From Piscinibacter gummiphilus (GTDB taxonomy: Bacteria; Pseudomonadota; Gammaproteobacteria; Burkholderiales; Burkholderiaceae_C): a stretch of DNA of 64,000 bases. The stretch is taken from contig NZ_CP015118.1 of NCBI RefSeq assembly GCF_002116905.1, positions 2,852,001 to 2,916,000 on the forward strand. The letters are read 5' to 3'. How positions within the stretch are numbered: position 1 is the stretch's first letter; each line of letters opens with the position of its first letter. The position numbers and the translations under genes were made by a program. Positions 51,144-59,863 of the stretch are shown in pieces. Below the pieces are notes generated by a model. That model did no database searches, was not told where the DNA came from, and saw nothing but the letters and a program-made list of their open reading frames with translations.

Positions 51144-51178
51144 GACGCATAATCCTGCCTTCGTCTGAAAGCACCATC

Positions 51179-51850
51179 ATGGCCACCCAACTCGACCTCG
51201 AAGAACAAGAACAGCTCGACCAGCTCAAGGCATTCTGGAAAAAGTACGGCAATGCGATCACGTGGGTGCTGATCGCGGTGCTGGCCGCCTTCGCCGCGTA
51301 CACCTTCTGGGAGAACCGCCAGCGCGAGCAGGCCGCCAAGGCCGGCGTGCTGTACGACGAACTCGACCGCGCCGCCCGTGCCGGTGACGTCGAGAAGGCC
51401 GCCCGCGTGTTCGGTGACCTGAAGTCGAATTTCCCCGGCACCGGGTTCGCCCAGCAAGGCGCGCTGCTGGCCGCCAAGGTGCAGGTCGAGAAGGCCCAGC
51501 CGGATGCCGCCGTGGCCACGCTCACCTGGGCCGCCGAGAACGCGGCCGAAGCCGAGTACAAGACCGTGGCCCGCCTGCGCCTGGCCGGCGTGCTGCTCGA
51601 CCAGAAGAAGCCCGACGAAGCGCTGAAGCAGCTTGCCGGTGCCGACGCCCCGTCCTTCGCCGGCCTCGTGGCCGACCGCCGTGGGGACATCCTGGCCGCG
51701 CAAGGCAAGGCCGACGAGGCCAAGGCCGCGTACCAGCAGGCGTGGAAGGCGCTCGACGCCAAGCTCGAGTACCGCCGCCTGGTCGAAGCCAAGCTCACCG
51801 CGCTGGGCGCCGCCCCCGAGGCCGAAGAGAAGGCCAAGGCCACGTCATGA
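51179..51850 (+). CDS. yfgM: YfgM-family membrane-anchored TPR protein
   Basis: 223 residues. The cytoplasmic N-terminus LDLEEQEQLDQLKAFWKKYG and single membrane helix ITWVLIAVLAAFAAYTFW are followed by a periplasmic TPR-like domain (YDELDRAARAGDVEKAARVF, ADRRGDILAAQGKADEAKAAY in two pieces). Ancillary subunit of the SecYEG translocon that works with periplasmic chaperones. Its stop overlaps the bamB ATG by 4 nt. Confidence 0.92.
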   Translation: MATQLDLEEQEQLDQLKAFWKKYGNAITWVLIAVLAAFAAYTFWENRQREQAAKAGVLYDELDRAARAGDVEKAARVFGDLKSNFPGTGFAQQGALLAAKVQVEKAQPDAAVATLTWAAENAAEAEYKTVARLRLAGVLLDQKKPDEALKQLAGADAPSFAGLVADRRGDILAAQGKADEAKAAYQQAWKALDAKLEYRRLVEAKLTALGAAPEAEEKAKATS

Positions 51851-52974
51851 CCGGACGCCTCTCCCGACACCTCCTTCCTCTCGCGCTGGCCGGTGCCGCG
51901 CTGGCCGGTTGCTCGAGCGGCCCGACCCGCCCCGATCCCACGCCGCTCGCCCAGTTCGAATCCACCCTGGTGGTGGCCGATGCCTGGAAGCAGAAGATCG
52001 GTTCGGTCAGCTTCGCGCTGGCGGTGCCGGTCAAGGACGACACCTTCACGGTGGCCAGCGACGACGGCACGGTGCTCGCGCTCAAGGCGACCACCGGCGC
52101 CCAGGTGTGGCGTGCCGACGTCGGCTCGAAGATCTCGGCGGGCGTGGGCAGCGACGGGCGTTTCGCCGCCGTCGTCACCCGTGACAACGAGTTGGTGACC
52201 GTCGACAACGGCAACGTGACCTGGCGCAAGAAGCTGCCGTCGCGTGTCGTGTCGGCGCCGCTCGTGGCCGGCGAACGCGTCTTCGTGGTGACGGTGGACC
52301 GCACCGTCCTCGCCTTCGACGTCCTCGACGGGCGCAAGCTCTGGGCCTACCAGCGCCCGAACGACCCGCTCACGCTCGCGCAGGCGAGCGTGCTGCAACC
52401 GTACCGCGACACGCTGCTGGTGGGGCAGGGCGGCAAGCTCGTCGGCCTCGATCCGCTCGCGGGCCAGGTGCGGTGGGAATCCACCGTCGCGTCGCCGCGC
52501 GGCACCAACGAGGTCGAGCGCCTCGCCGACCTCGTGGGCCCCGCCGTCCGCACCGGTGAACTGGTGTGCGTCCGCGCGTTCCAGGTCTCGGTGGGCTGCG
52601 TGAACGCCGAACGGGGCACGCTGATGTGGTCCCGCAACGCCTCGGGCAACGACGGCGTCGCCGGCGACGACCGCATGGTGATCGGTGCCGACAACATCGA
52701 CCGCCTCACCGCCTGGCGCACGATCGACGGTTCCGTCGCGTGGTCGGGTGATTCGATGCTGTACCGCGGCCTGTCGGGTCCGGCCATGGCCGGCCTCGCG
52801 GTGGTCTTCGGCGACAGCGAAGGGTACGTGCACTGGTTCGGCCGCGACAGCGGCACGCCGGTGGCCCGCACGCGCACCGATGGCAGTGCCATCCACGTGA
52901 CGCCGGTGCGCGCCGGCAACGTGACGCTGGTCGTCACGGAAGACGGCGGGCTGTTCGCCTTCCGTTCCGAATGA
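51847..52974 (+). CDS. bamB: Outer membrane protein assembly factor BamB (lipoprotein)
   Basis: 375 residues. Lipobox LAGC (Cys22). The mature protein is an eight-bladed beta-propeller of PQQ-like repeats, with recurring blade ends such as GTVLALKATTGAQVWRADVG, NGNVTWRKKLPSRVVSAPLV and GGKLVGLDPLAGQVRWES. Scaffolds BamA-substrate contacts on the periplasmic face of the outer membrane. Translationally coupled to yfgM; der follows after 16 nt. Confidence 0.95.
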   Translation: MTGRLSRHLLPLALAGAALAGCSSGPTRPDPTPLAQFESTLVVADAWKQKIGSVSFALAVPVKDDTFTVASDDGTVLALKATTGAQVWRADVGSKISAGVGSDGRFAAVVTRDNELVTVDNGNVTWRKKLPSRVVSAPLVAGERVFVVTVDRTVLAFDVLDGRKLWAYQRPNDPLTLAQASVLQPYRDTLLVGQGGKLVGLDPLAGQVRWESTVASPRGTNEVERLADLVGPAVRTGELVCVRAFQVSVGCVNAERGTLMWSRNASGNDGVAGDDRMVIGADNIDRLTAWRTIDGSVAWSGDSMLYRGLSGPAMAGLAVVFGDSEGYVHWFGRDSGTPVARTRTDGSAIHVTPVRAGNVTLVVTEDGGLFAFRSE

Positions 52975-52990
52975 CACGAGGCTGTTCCTG

Positions 52991-54328
52991 ATGAAACCCG
53001 TCATCGCCGTGGTCGGCCGGCCCAACGTCGGCAAGTCCACGCTGTTCAACCGCATGACGAAGACGCGCGACGCCATCGTCGCGGACTTCTCCGGCCTCAC
53101 CCGCGACCGCCACTACGGTGACGGCCGCCTGGGCGACCGCGAGTTCATCGTCGTCGACACCGGCGGCTTCGAGCCCGACAGCACCACCGGCATCGTCAAG
53201 GAGATGGCCAAGCAGACGCGCCAGGCCGTGGCCGAGGCCGATGCCGTCGTGTTCGTGGTCGACGTGCGTGCCGGGCTGTCGGCCCAGGACCACGACATCT
53301 CGCGCTACCTGCGCTCGGTCAACAAGCGCGTGTTCCTCGCGGTCAACAAGGCCGAGGGCATGAGCGAGTCGCCGCTGCTCGGCGAGTTCTACGAGCTGGG
53401 CATGGGCGAGCCCCATCCCATCTCGGCGGCGCACGGGCAGGGCATCCGCAGCCTGCTCGACGCGGTGCTCGCCGACTTCGACTTCGGCGACGAAGACGAG
53501 CTGGCCGACGACGTCGAGGACAAGCCCATCCGCCTGGCCGTGGCCGGCCGGCCCAACGTGGGCAAGTCCACCTTGATCAACACGTGGCTCGGCGAGGAGC
53601 GCCTGGTGGCGTTCGACATGCCGGGCACCACGCGTGACGCCATCACGGTGCCGTTCGAGCGCCATGGCCAGAAGTTCCAGCTGATCGACACGGCCGGCCT
53701 GCGCCGCAAGGGCAAGGTGTTCGAGGCGATCGAGAAGTTCTCGGTGGTCAAGACGCTGCAGGCCATCGCCGACGCCAACGTCGTGCTGCTGCTGCTCGAC
53801 GCCACGCAGGGTGTGTCCGAGCAGGACGCCCACATCGCCGGCTACGTGCTGGAGAGCGGCCGCGCCGTGGTGCTGGCCGTGAACAAGTGGGACGCCATCG
53901 ACGACTACCAGCGGGAAACGCTGGAGCGTTCCATCGCCCAGCGCCTCGCGTTCCTGAAGTTCGCCCCGGTGCTGCGCATCTCCGCCATCCGCCGCCAGGG
54001 CCTGGGCCCGGTGTGGCAGTCCATCGCCGATGCCCACGCCTCGGCGTTCCGCAAGATGTCCACCCCGGTGCTGACCCGCCTGCTGCACGAGGCGGTGGAG
54101 GCGCAGGCACCGAAGCGGGCGGGGGCCTTCCGTCCGAAGCTGCGCTACGCGCACCAGGGCGGCATGAACCCGCCGGTCATCGTGATCCACGGCAACTCGC
54201 TGGAACACGTGTCGTCCGTCTACAAGCGCTACCTGGAAGGCCGCTTCCGGGAACACTTCAAATTGACGGGGACGCCGCTGCGCATCGAGATGAAATCGTC
54301 GCAGAATCCCTTCACCGACAAAGACTGA
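52991..54328 (+). CDS. der: Ribosome-associated GTPase Der (EngA)
   Basis: 445 residues with the diagnostic tandem G domains: G1 GRPNVGKSTLFN with DTGGFE, and G1 GRPNVGKSTLIN with DTAGLR and NKWDAID. The C-terminal KH-like domain includes RAGAFRPKLRYAHQGGMNPP and VIVIHGNSLEHVSSVYKRYLE in parts. Needed for 50S subunit assembly. Confidence 0.97.
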   Translation: MKPVIAVVGRPNVGKSTLFNRMTKTRDAIVADFSGLTRDRHYGDGRLGDREFIVVDTGGFEPDSTTGIVKEMAKQTRQAVAEADAVVFVVDVRAGLSAQDHDISRYLRSVNKRVFLAVNKAEGMSESPLLGEFYELGMGEPHPISAAHGQGIRSLLDAVLADFDFGDEDELADDVEDKPIRLAVAGRPNVGKSTLINTWLGEERLVAFDMPGTTRDAITVPFERHGQKFQLIDTAGLRRKGKVFEAIEKFSVVKTLQAIADANVVLLLLDATQGVSEQDAHIAGYVLESGRAVVLAVNKWDAIDDYQRETLERSIAQRLAFLKFAPVLRISAIRRQGLGPVWQSIADAHASAFRKMSTPVLTRLLHEAVEAQAPKRAGAFRPKLRYAHQGGMNPPVIVIHGNSLEHVSSVYKRYLEGRFREHFKLTGTPLRIEMKSSQNPFTDKD

Positions 54329-54425
54329 GGTGCAATTGTTCAAAGTCGGCTGACGCGGCGCAGCACTGTGTTAACGTGCAGTCTCCTCCCTCTCTCCCAC
54401 GTCTCTCTCAAACACGGAGCATATC

Positions 54426-54668
54426 GTGAGCAACAAAGGCCAACTTCTCCAAGACCCGTTCCTCAACCTTCTGCGCAAGGAACACGTGCCGGTCTCGATC
54501 TACCTCGTCAATGGCATCAAGTTGCAGGGCCACATCGAGTCGTTCGACCAATACGTCGTGCTGCTCCGGAACACCGTGACCCAGATGGTCTACAAGCACG
54601 CCATCTCCACCGTCGTGCCGGGCCGCGCGGTCAACTTCAGCACGGCGGACGCCCCTGAACAGGCCTGA
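54426..54668 (+). CDS. hfq: RNA chaperone Hfq
   Basis: 80 residues, almost only the Sm core. Sm1 QDPFLNLLRKEHVPVSIYLV with NGIKLQGHIESFDQYVVLL, and Sm2 VYKHAISTVVP. The hexamer binds sRNAs and mRNAs. The short C-terminal tail (GRAVNFSTADAPEQA) is typical of betaproteobacteria. GTG start at 54426. First gene of the hfq-hflX-hflK-hflC row. Confidence 0.98.
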   Translation: MSNKGQLLQDPFLNLLRKEHVPVSIYLVNGIKLQGHIESFDQYVVLLRNTVTQMVYKHAISTVVPGRAVNFSTADAPEQA

Positions 54669-54702
54669 CGCCAGCTCGGCCTCACCCGGGAACCCTCGCA
54701 CC

Positions 54703-55947
54703 TTGGCTGCGGTGAGCGACCTTCCTCGGGCGATCCTCGTCGGGGTCGACTTCGGCGGCAATTCGCCGTTCGACGGCACCCTCGACGAACTCGCGTTGCT
54801 GGCCGAATCGGCCGGCGACCTGCCGGTCGCCCGTGTCACGGCGCGCCGCAAGTCGCCCGATCCGGCGCTCTTCGTGGGTTCCGGCAAGGCCGACGAGATC
54901 AAGGCCCTGGTCGAAGGCCACCGCGCCGAAGCGGTGCTGTTCGACCAGGCGCTCTCGCCGGCGCAGCAGCGCAACCTCGAGCGGCACCTCGGTGTCGCCG
55001 TGGCCGACCGCACCATGCTCATCCTGGAGATCTTCGCCGCCCGGGCGCAGAGCCACGAGGGCAAGCTGCAGGTCGAACTCGCCCGGCTGCAATACCTCTC
55101 CACCCGCCTCGTGCGCCGGTGGAGCCACCTCGAACGCCAGCGTGGTGGCATCGGCAACCGCGGGGGGCCGGGTGAAGCCCAGATCGAACTCGACCGCCGC
55201 ATGATCGGCGAGCGCATCAAGTCCGTGAAGGAACGCCTCGTGCGCGTGAAGAAGCAGCGCGGCACGCAACGTCGCGCGCGCGAACGCAGCGGCACGTTCC
55301 GCATCTCGCTCGTGGGCTACACGAACGCGGGCAAGTCCACGCTGTTCAACGCGCTCGTGAAGGCCAAGACCTACGCGGCCGACCAGCTCTTCGCCACGCT
55401 CGACACCACCACGCGCCAGCTCTACATCGAGGAGGCGGCCCGGTCGGTGTCGCTGTCCGACACCGTGGGGTTCATCCGCGACCTGCCGCACAAGCTGGTC
55501 GACGCCTTCGAGGCCACGCTGCAGGAGGCCGCGGACGCCGACCTGCTGCTGCACGTCGTCGACGCGTCGAGCCCGGTGCTCCAGGAGCAGATGGCCGAGG
55601 TGACACGGGTGCTCGGCGACATCGGCGCCGGCGACATCCCGCAGGTGCTCGTCTACAACAAGCTCGACAACCTCGCCGGCGACCGCCGCCCGCACGACCT
55701 GGTCGACGTGCTCGAACTCGACGCCGGCGTGCGCGTGCCGCGCGTGTTCGTCAGCGCCCTCGACGGCACCGGCCTGCCGGAGCTGCGGCGGCTGCTCGCG
55801 TCCGCTGCCGCGGGAACCTTGTCGGGGGACTTGAACTCGATGCACTCGTCCTTCAACTGGGACCCGGCGGTGAACGCACTCGCCGGGGAGACCGGCGAGG
55901 ATCGCACCGGGGCGCCCCAGGACCACCACACTCAACAACCACAATGA
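54703..55947 (+). CDS. hflX: Ribosome-splitting GTPase HflX
   Basis: 414 residues from TTG 54703; GTG at 54712 is an equally possible start. The N-terminal HflX domain has PALFVGSGKADEIKALVEGH and RNLERHLGVAVADRTMLIL, a coiled linker (RQRGGIGNRGGPGEAQIELDRR in parts), then a G domain with G1 GYTNAGKSTLFN, G3 DTVGFIRDLPHKLVDAF and G4 NKLD. Rescues stalled ribosomes under stress. The stop overlaps the hflK ATG by 4 nt. Confidence 0.95.
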   Translation: MAAVSDLPRAILVGVDFGGNSPFDGTLDELALLAESAGDLPVARVTARRKSPDPALFVGSGKADEIKALVEGHRAEAVLFDQALSPAQQRNLERHLGVAVADRTMLILEIFAARAQSHEGKLQVELARLQYLSTRLVRRWSHLERQRGGIGNRGGPGEAQIELDRRMIGERIKSVKERLVRVKKQRGTQRRARERSGTFRISLVGYTNAGKSTLFNALVKAKTYAADQLFATLDTTTRQLYIEEAARSVSLSDTVGFIRDLPHKLVDAFEATLQEAADADLLLHVVDASSPVLQEQMAEVTRVLGDIGAGDIPQVLVYNKLDNLAGDRRPHDLVDVLELDAGVRVPRVFVSALDGTGLPELRRLLASAAAGTLSGDLNSMHSSFNWDPAVNALAGETGEDRTGAPQDHHTQQPQ

Positions 55948-57278
55948 CCATGAGCCGATCCTCCTCATCGCCCGACTCCTTCACGGCCCGGACCTCCGCC
56001 GTGACGACGGCGCTTGCGGCGCTGATCGCCGGCCTCGGAGCCCATGCGCGCTGGCGCCTGGCCGGGCGCCCCCAACCCATCCTGAACAACGGCGGCAACC
56101 GTGGCGACGGCCCGCCGGACATGGAAGAGATGTGGCGTGACTTCAACCGCCGCCTGAGCGGCCTGTTCGGCGGGAAGGGCGGCGGTCCGCGTCCCACCGG
56201 CCCGAACGGCGGCGGCAACAACTTCCAGCCCGACATGCGCAACGCGGGCGTCGGCATCGGCCTGATCGCCGGCGTCGTCGTGCTGATCTGGCTCGGCAGC
56301 GGCTTCTTCATCGTGCAGGAAGGCCAGCAGGCCGTGGTGACGTCGTTCGGCAAGTACGACCACACCGCGAACGCCGGCTTCACCTGGCGCTTCCCTTACC
56401 CGTTCCAGGCGCACGAGACCGTCAACGTGACCCAGGTCCGCACCGTGGAAGTGGGGCGCAACAGCGTGGCCCAGTCCACCGGCCTGCGCGAATCGTCGAT
56501 GCTCACGCAGGACGAGAACATCGTCGACATCCGCTTCACCGTGCAGTACCGCCTGAAGGACGCCCGTGCGTTCCTCTACGAGAACCGTGACCCCGAGGCC
56601 TCGGTGGTGCAGGCCGCCGAGTCGGCCGTGCGCGAGATCGTGGGCCGCAGCGTGATGGACTCGGTGCTCTACGAGCAGCGCGACGCCATCGCCGTCGACC
56701 TGATGAAGTCGCTGCAGGCGCAGCTCGACCGGCTCAACACCGGCATCCTCGTGGTCAACGTGAACGTGGGCAGCGTGCAGGCCCCCGAGCAGGTGCAGGC
56801 CGCGTTCGACGACGCCTTCAAGGCCAACGCCGACCGCGAGCGCTTCAAGAACGAAGGGCAGGCCTATGCCAACGACGTGATCCCGAAGGCCAAGGGCAGC
56901 GCCGCCCGCCTGAAGGAACAGGCCGAGGGCTACCGGTCCCGCGTGATCGCCGAGGCCGAGGGTGATGCCGAACGCTTCAACCAGGTGCTCGCCGAGTACC
57001 AGAAGGCACCGGGCGTGACCCGCGACCGCCTCTACACCGACGCCATGCGCCAGGTCTTCTCGAACGTCACGAAGGTGATGGTCGACACCAAGAGCAACTC
57101 GAACCTGCTGTACCTGCCGCTCGACAAGCTGATCGCCCAGACCGCCGGCACCACCGTGCCCGCGTCCACCGCGCCGGCCGCTCCGGCGGCGGAAACCCTG
57201 CCCAGCGCCATGGGGGGGAACACCATCGACAGCCGTTCGCGCGACAACGCGCGCAGCCGTGACCGCGAAAGCCGCTGA
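55944..57278 (+). CDS. hflK: FtsH protease modulator HflK
   Basis: 444 residues. The Gly/Asn-rich cytoplasmic segment with DMEEMWRDFNRRLSGLFGGKG is the HflK signature; the membrane helix is GVGIGLIAGVVVLIWLGSG; the SPFH/band-7 domain follows (VQEGQQAVVTSFGKY, ENIVDIRFTVQYRLKD, SVMDSVLYEQRDAI). The first about 44 residues (MTMSRSSSSPDSFTARTSAV and on, with a weakly hydrophobic AALIAGLGA) do not look like the usual N-terminus, so the true start could be later or this part is lineage-specific. Forms the periplasmic HflKC cage around FtsH. Confidence 0.93.
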   Translation: MTMSRSSSSPDSFTARTSAVTTALAALIAGLGAHARWRLAGRPQPILNNGGNRGDGPPDMEEMWRDFNRRLSGLFGGKGGGPRPTGPNGGGNNFQPDMRNAGVGIGLIAGVVVLIWLGSGFFIVQEGQQAVVTSFGKYDHTANAGFTWRFPYPFQAHETVNVTQVRTVEVGRNSVAQSTGLRESSMLTQDENIVDIRFTVQYRLKDARAFLYENRDPEASVVQAAESAVREIVGRSVMDSVLYEQRDAIAVDLMKSLQAQLDRLNTGILVVNVNVGSVQAPEQVQAAFDDAFKANADRERFKNEGQAYANDVIPKAKGSAARLKEQAEGYRSRVIAEAEGDAERFNQVLAEYQKAPGVTRDRLYTDAMRQVFSNVTKVMVDTKSNSNLLYLPLDKLIAQTAGTTVPASTAPAAPAAETLPSAMGGNTIDSRSRDNARSRDRESR

Positions 57279-57299
57279 GCGCCCGGGAGAACAACAAAC

Positions 57300-58175
57300 A
57301 TGAATCGCATCGGTCTTATCGTCGCCAGCGCCCTGATCGCGCTGATGGTGCTGTCGTCCACCCTGTTCATCGTCGACCAGCGCCAGTTCGCCGTGATCTA
57401 CGCCCTGGGCGAGATCAAGGAAGTCATCAACGAGCCCGGCCTGAAGTTCAAGCTGCCGCCGCCGGTCCAGAACGTCGTGTTCCTCGACCGCCGCGTGCAG
57501 ACGCTCGACAGCCCCGAGACCCGCCCCATCTTCACCGCCGAGAAGAAGAGCCTGGTGGTCGACTGGCTCGTGAAGTGGCGCCTGATCAACCCGAAGGAAT
57601 TCATCCTCAGCAACGGCGCGGCCGACATGCGGAACTTCGAGAGCCGCCTGAGCCCCATCGTGCAGGCCGCGTTCAACGAGGAAGTCACCAAGCGCACGGT
57701 GCAGGCCATGCTGGCCACCGACCGCGACGCGGTGATGCAGGGCGTGAAGAGCCGCCTGGCCGACGAGGCGAAGTCGTTCGGCATCGAGATCATCGACGTG
57801 CGCATCAAGCGCGTCGACTTCTCGGCCAACATCACCAGCGCCGTGTACCAGCGCATGGTGTCCGAACGCACCCGGGTGGCGAACGAGCAGCGCTCCACCG
57901 GCTCTGCCGAAGGTGAACGCATCCGTGCCGATGCCGACCGCCAGCGCGAGGTCATCCTGGCCGACGCCTACCGCGACGCCCAGAAGGTGATGGGTGACGG
58001 CGATGCCAAGGCGTCGGCGCTGTACGCCGAGGCCTTCGGCCGCGACGCCCAGTTCGCCCAGTTCTACCGCAGCCTGGACGCCTACAAGGCAGCCTTCCGC
58101 AGCAAGGCCGACGTGATGGTCGTCGACCCGGACACGGAATTCTTCAAGGCCATGCGCGGCGCCGGCAAGAAGTGA
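57300..58175 (+). CDS. hflC: FtsH protease modulator HflC
   Basis: 291 residues. N-terminal signal anchor (IGLIVASALIALMVLSSTLFIV), then a band-7 domain: DQRQFAVIYALGEIKEVI, EPGLKFKLPPPVQNVVFLDRR in parts, ADMRNFESRLSPIVQAAFNEE in parts, and the coiled-coil RTRVANEQRSTGSAEGERIRADADRQRE region. ATG 57300 with GGGAGAA upstream, 22 nt after hflK. Confidence 0.96.
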   Translation: MNRIGLIVASALIALMVLSSTLFIVDQRQFAVIYALGEIKEVINEPGLKFKLPPPVQNVVFLDRRVQTLDSPETRPIFTAEKKSLVVDWLVKWRLINPKEFILSNGAADMRNFESRLSPIVQAAFNEEVTKRTVQAMLATDRDAVMQGVKSRLADEAKSFGIEIIDVRIKRVDFSANITSAVYQRMVSERTRVANEQRSTGSAEGERIRADADRQREVILADAYRDAQKVMGDGDAKASALYAEAFGRDAQFAQFYRSLDAYKAAFRSKADVMVVDPDTEFFKAMRGAGKK

Positions 58176-58197
58176 CAGTGACACCGCGGCGCGCCTG

Positions 58198-58398
58198 ATG
58201 GACGGATCGCTCGGCGACCTGCTCGTCGGCGCGTTCGCGCTGATGCTCGTGTGCGAAGGGCTGCTGCCCTTCGTCAACCCGGGCCTGTGGCGCCGAATCT
58301 TCGAGCGCGCCACGCAGCTGAACGACGGCCAGATCCGCTTCCTCGGGCTCGGCAGCATGATCGCCGGCCTGCTGATGCTGGCTTTCTTCCTGCACTGA
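58198..58398 (+). CDS. YjeT/DUF2065-family small membrane protein
   Basis: 66 residues, two membrane helices (LLVGAFALMLVCEGLLPFV and IRFLGLGSMIAGLLMLAFFL) joined by NPGLWRRIFERATQLNDGQ. This is the DUF2065 pattern, which commonly follows hflC. Function unknown. ATG 58198. Its stop codon coincides with the left tip of the inverted repeat at 58398-58558. Confidence 0.88.
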   Translation: MDGSLGDLLVGAFALMLVCEGLLPFVNPGLWRRIFERATQLNDGQIRFLGLGSMIAGLLMLAFFLH

Positions 58399-58558
58399 GA
58401 AGCTGTGAACGAATCGGTCACACCCGCTCGTGCCGCCAGAGGGCGCCCCCTCTGCGTTGCAAATGCTCGCCGTAGCCCGGGCTACGGCTGCGCTTTGCGC
58501 CTTGATGGGCCTCCCTCTGGCGACCCGCTCGGGCGCGCCCGATTCATTCACAGCTTCT
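58398..58558. repeat. 161-bp imperfect inverted repeat (MITE-like or giant hairpin)
   Basis: The outer 20 bp are inverted with one mismatch (AGAAGCTGTGAACGAATCGG at 58398-58417 against the complement of 58539-58558). Inner paired blocks are GCCAGAGGG/CCCTCTGGC. The centre is the perfect 18-bp palindrome CCGTAGCCCGGGCTACGG flanked by GCAAAtGC/GCgctttGC-like arms. No ORF fits inside. It fills the yjeT-hisZ gap and looks like a dispersed miniature element or a very stable RNA hairpin. Confidence 0.65.
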
Positions 58559-58589
58559 GAGGCTTCAGACCACCCGCGGCGGTCAATTT

Positions 58590-58620
58590 TTGCGGTCGCC
58601 CCCGCGGTGACCGGTACAAT
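58590..58620 (+). promoter_or_regulatory. Candidate hisZ promoter
   Basis: TTGCGG (58590-58595), 19-bp spacer, TACAAT (58615-58620), 28 bp before the hisZ ATG. The spacer is longer than ideal. Confidence 0.45.
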
Positions 58621-58648
58621 CTCGTTTTTAATCCCCCGGTCATTTCTC

Positions 58649-59812
58649 ATGTCGTCTGCTTGGCTGCTGCCCGAGCACATCGCTGACGTCCTGCCGTCCC
58701 AGGCTCGACGCATCGAAGAACTCCGCCGCGAACTGCTGGACGGAGCACGGGCTTATGGTTTCGAACTCGTGATGCCGCCGCTGCTGGAGCATCTCGACTC
58801 GCTGTTGTCCGGCACGGGCAGCGCGCTCGACCTCAAGACGTTCAAGCTGGTCGACCAGCTGAGCGGCCGCACCCTGGGGGTGCGGGCTGACACCACGTCG
58901 CAGGTCGCCCGCATCGATGCACACCTGCTGAACCGCCACGGCGTCACCCGCCTGTGCTACTGCGGTCCGGTGCTCCACACCCGCCCCGACGGCCTGCACG
59001 GCACCCGCGAACCGCTGCAGTTCGGCGCCGAGATCTACGGCCACGCCGGCCTCGAGGCCGACCTGGAAGTGATGGAACTCGCGCTCGACGCGTTGCAGCG
59101 CGCCGGTGTCGCCAAGCTCACGCTCGACCTGGGTGATGCCCGCATCGTGCGCGGCGTGCTCGCCGACGTGTCCCTCGACGCTGCCAGCCGCGATGCCGTG
59201 TACGCCGCGCTGGCCGCGAAGGACCAGTCCGGCCTCGAGGAGCTCACCGCGTCGTTCCCGGCCGAGTCGCGCGCCGCGGTGCTCGCGCTGTTGCGCCTGT
59301 ACGGTGGCGACGACGTGCTCGTGGCGGCCCGCCGTGAACTGCCGGCCCGTCCGCTCATCACGGCCGCGCTCGACGACCTGCAATGGCTCACGTCGCACCT
59401 GCGCGCCGCCTATCCGGGCGTGCGCATCGGCTTCGACCTGGCCGACCTGAGCGGCTACGCGTACTACAGCGGTGCCCGGTTCGCGATCTTCGCCGCCGGT
59501 TCGGCCGATGCGCTGGTGCGCGGCGGCCGCTACGACGAGGTCGGCGCCATCTTCGGCCGCAACCGTCCGGCCGCGGGGTTCAGCACCGACCTGAAGCAGC
59601 TCGTCGTGCTGGCGTCCGCCCATCCGCTGCGTCCGGCCGTCCGGGCGCCCTGGGGCGAGGATGCCTCGCTGCGCAACGCCATCCGCCAGCTCCGGGAGCA
59701 GGGCGAGTCGGTCGTCTGCGTGCTGCCCGGCCACGAACACGAAGGCCAGGAATTCGACTGCGACCGCGAGCTGGTTGCCTCGGGCGGACAGTGGGTCGTG
59801 CGCGCGCTCTGA
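58649..59812 (+). CDS. hisZ: ATP phosphoribosyltransferase regulatory subunit
   Basis: 387 residues. A class II HisRS-like catalytic-core paralogue without the anticodon-binding domain. LLPEHIADVLPSQARRIEEL, FELVMPPLLEHLDSLL, DLKTFKLVDQLSGRTLGVRADTT in parts, and LSGYAYYSGARFAIFA are diagnostic. Activates short-form HisG in histidine synthesis. It is followed by purA, as in other Burkholderiales. Confidence 0.96.
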   Translation: MSSAWLLPEHIADVLPSQARRIEELRRELLDGARAYGFELVMPPLLEHLDSLLSGTGSALDLKTFKLVDQLSGRTLGVRADTTSQVARIDAHLLNRHGVTRLCYCGPVLHTRPDGLHGTREPLQFGAEIYGHAGLEADLEVMELALDALQRAGVAKLTLDLGDARIVRGVLADVSLDAASRDAVYAALAAKDQSGLEELTASFPAESRAAVLALLRLYGGDDVLVAARRELPARPLITAALDDLQWLTSHLRAAYPGVRIGFDLADLSGYAYYSGARFAIFAAGSADALVRGGRYDEVGAIFGRNRPAAGFSTDLKQLVVLASAHPLRPAVRAPWGEDASLRNAIRQLREQGESVVCVLPGHEHEGQEFDCDRELVASGGQWVVRAL

Positions 59813-59863
59813 GCGCGTGCCCCTGCTGACGCGTTACCCATTTCTAGAACCGGAATCTCTGAC

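Noticed and set aside
58430..58648. N-terminal extension of hisZ (start at 58430)
   Set aside because: It would translate half of the large inverted repeat; HisZ homology begins at the ATG 58649, which has its own promoter-like boxes.
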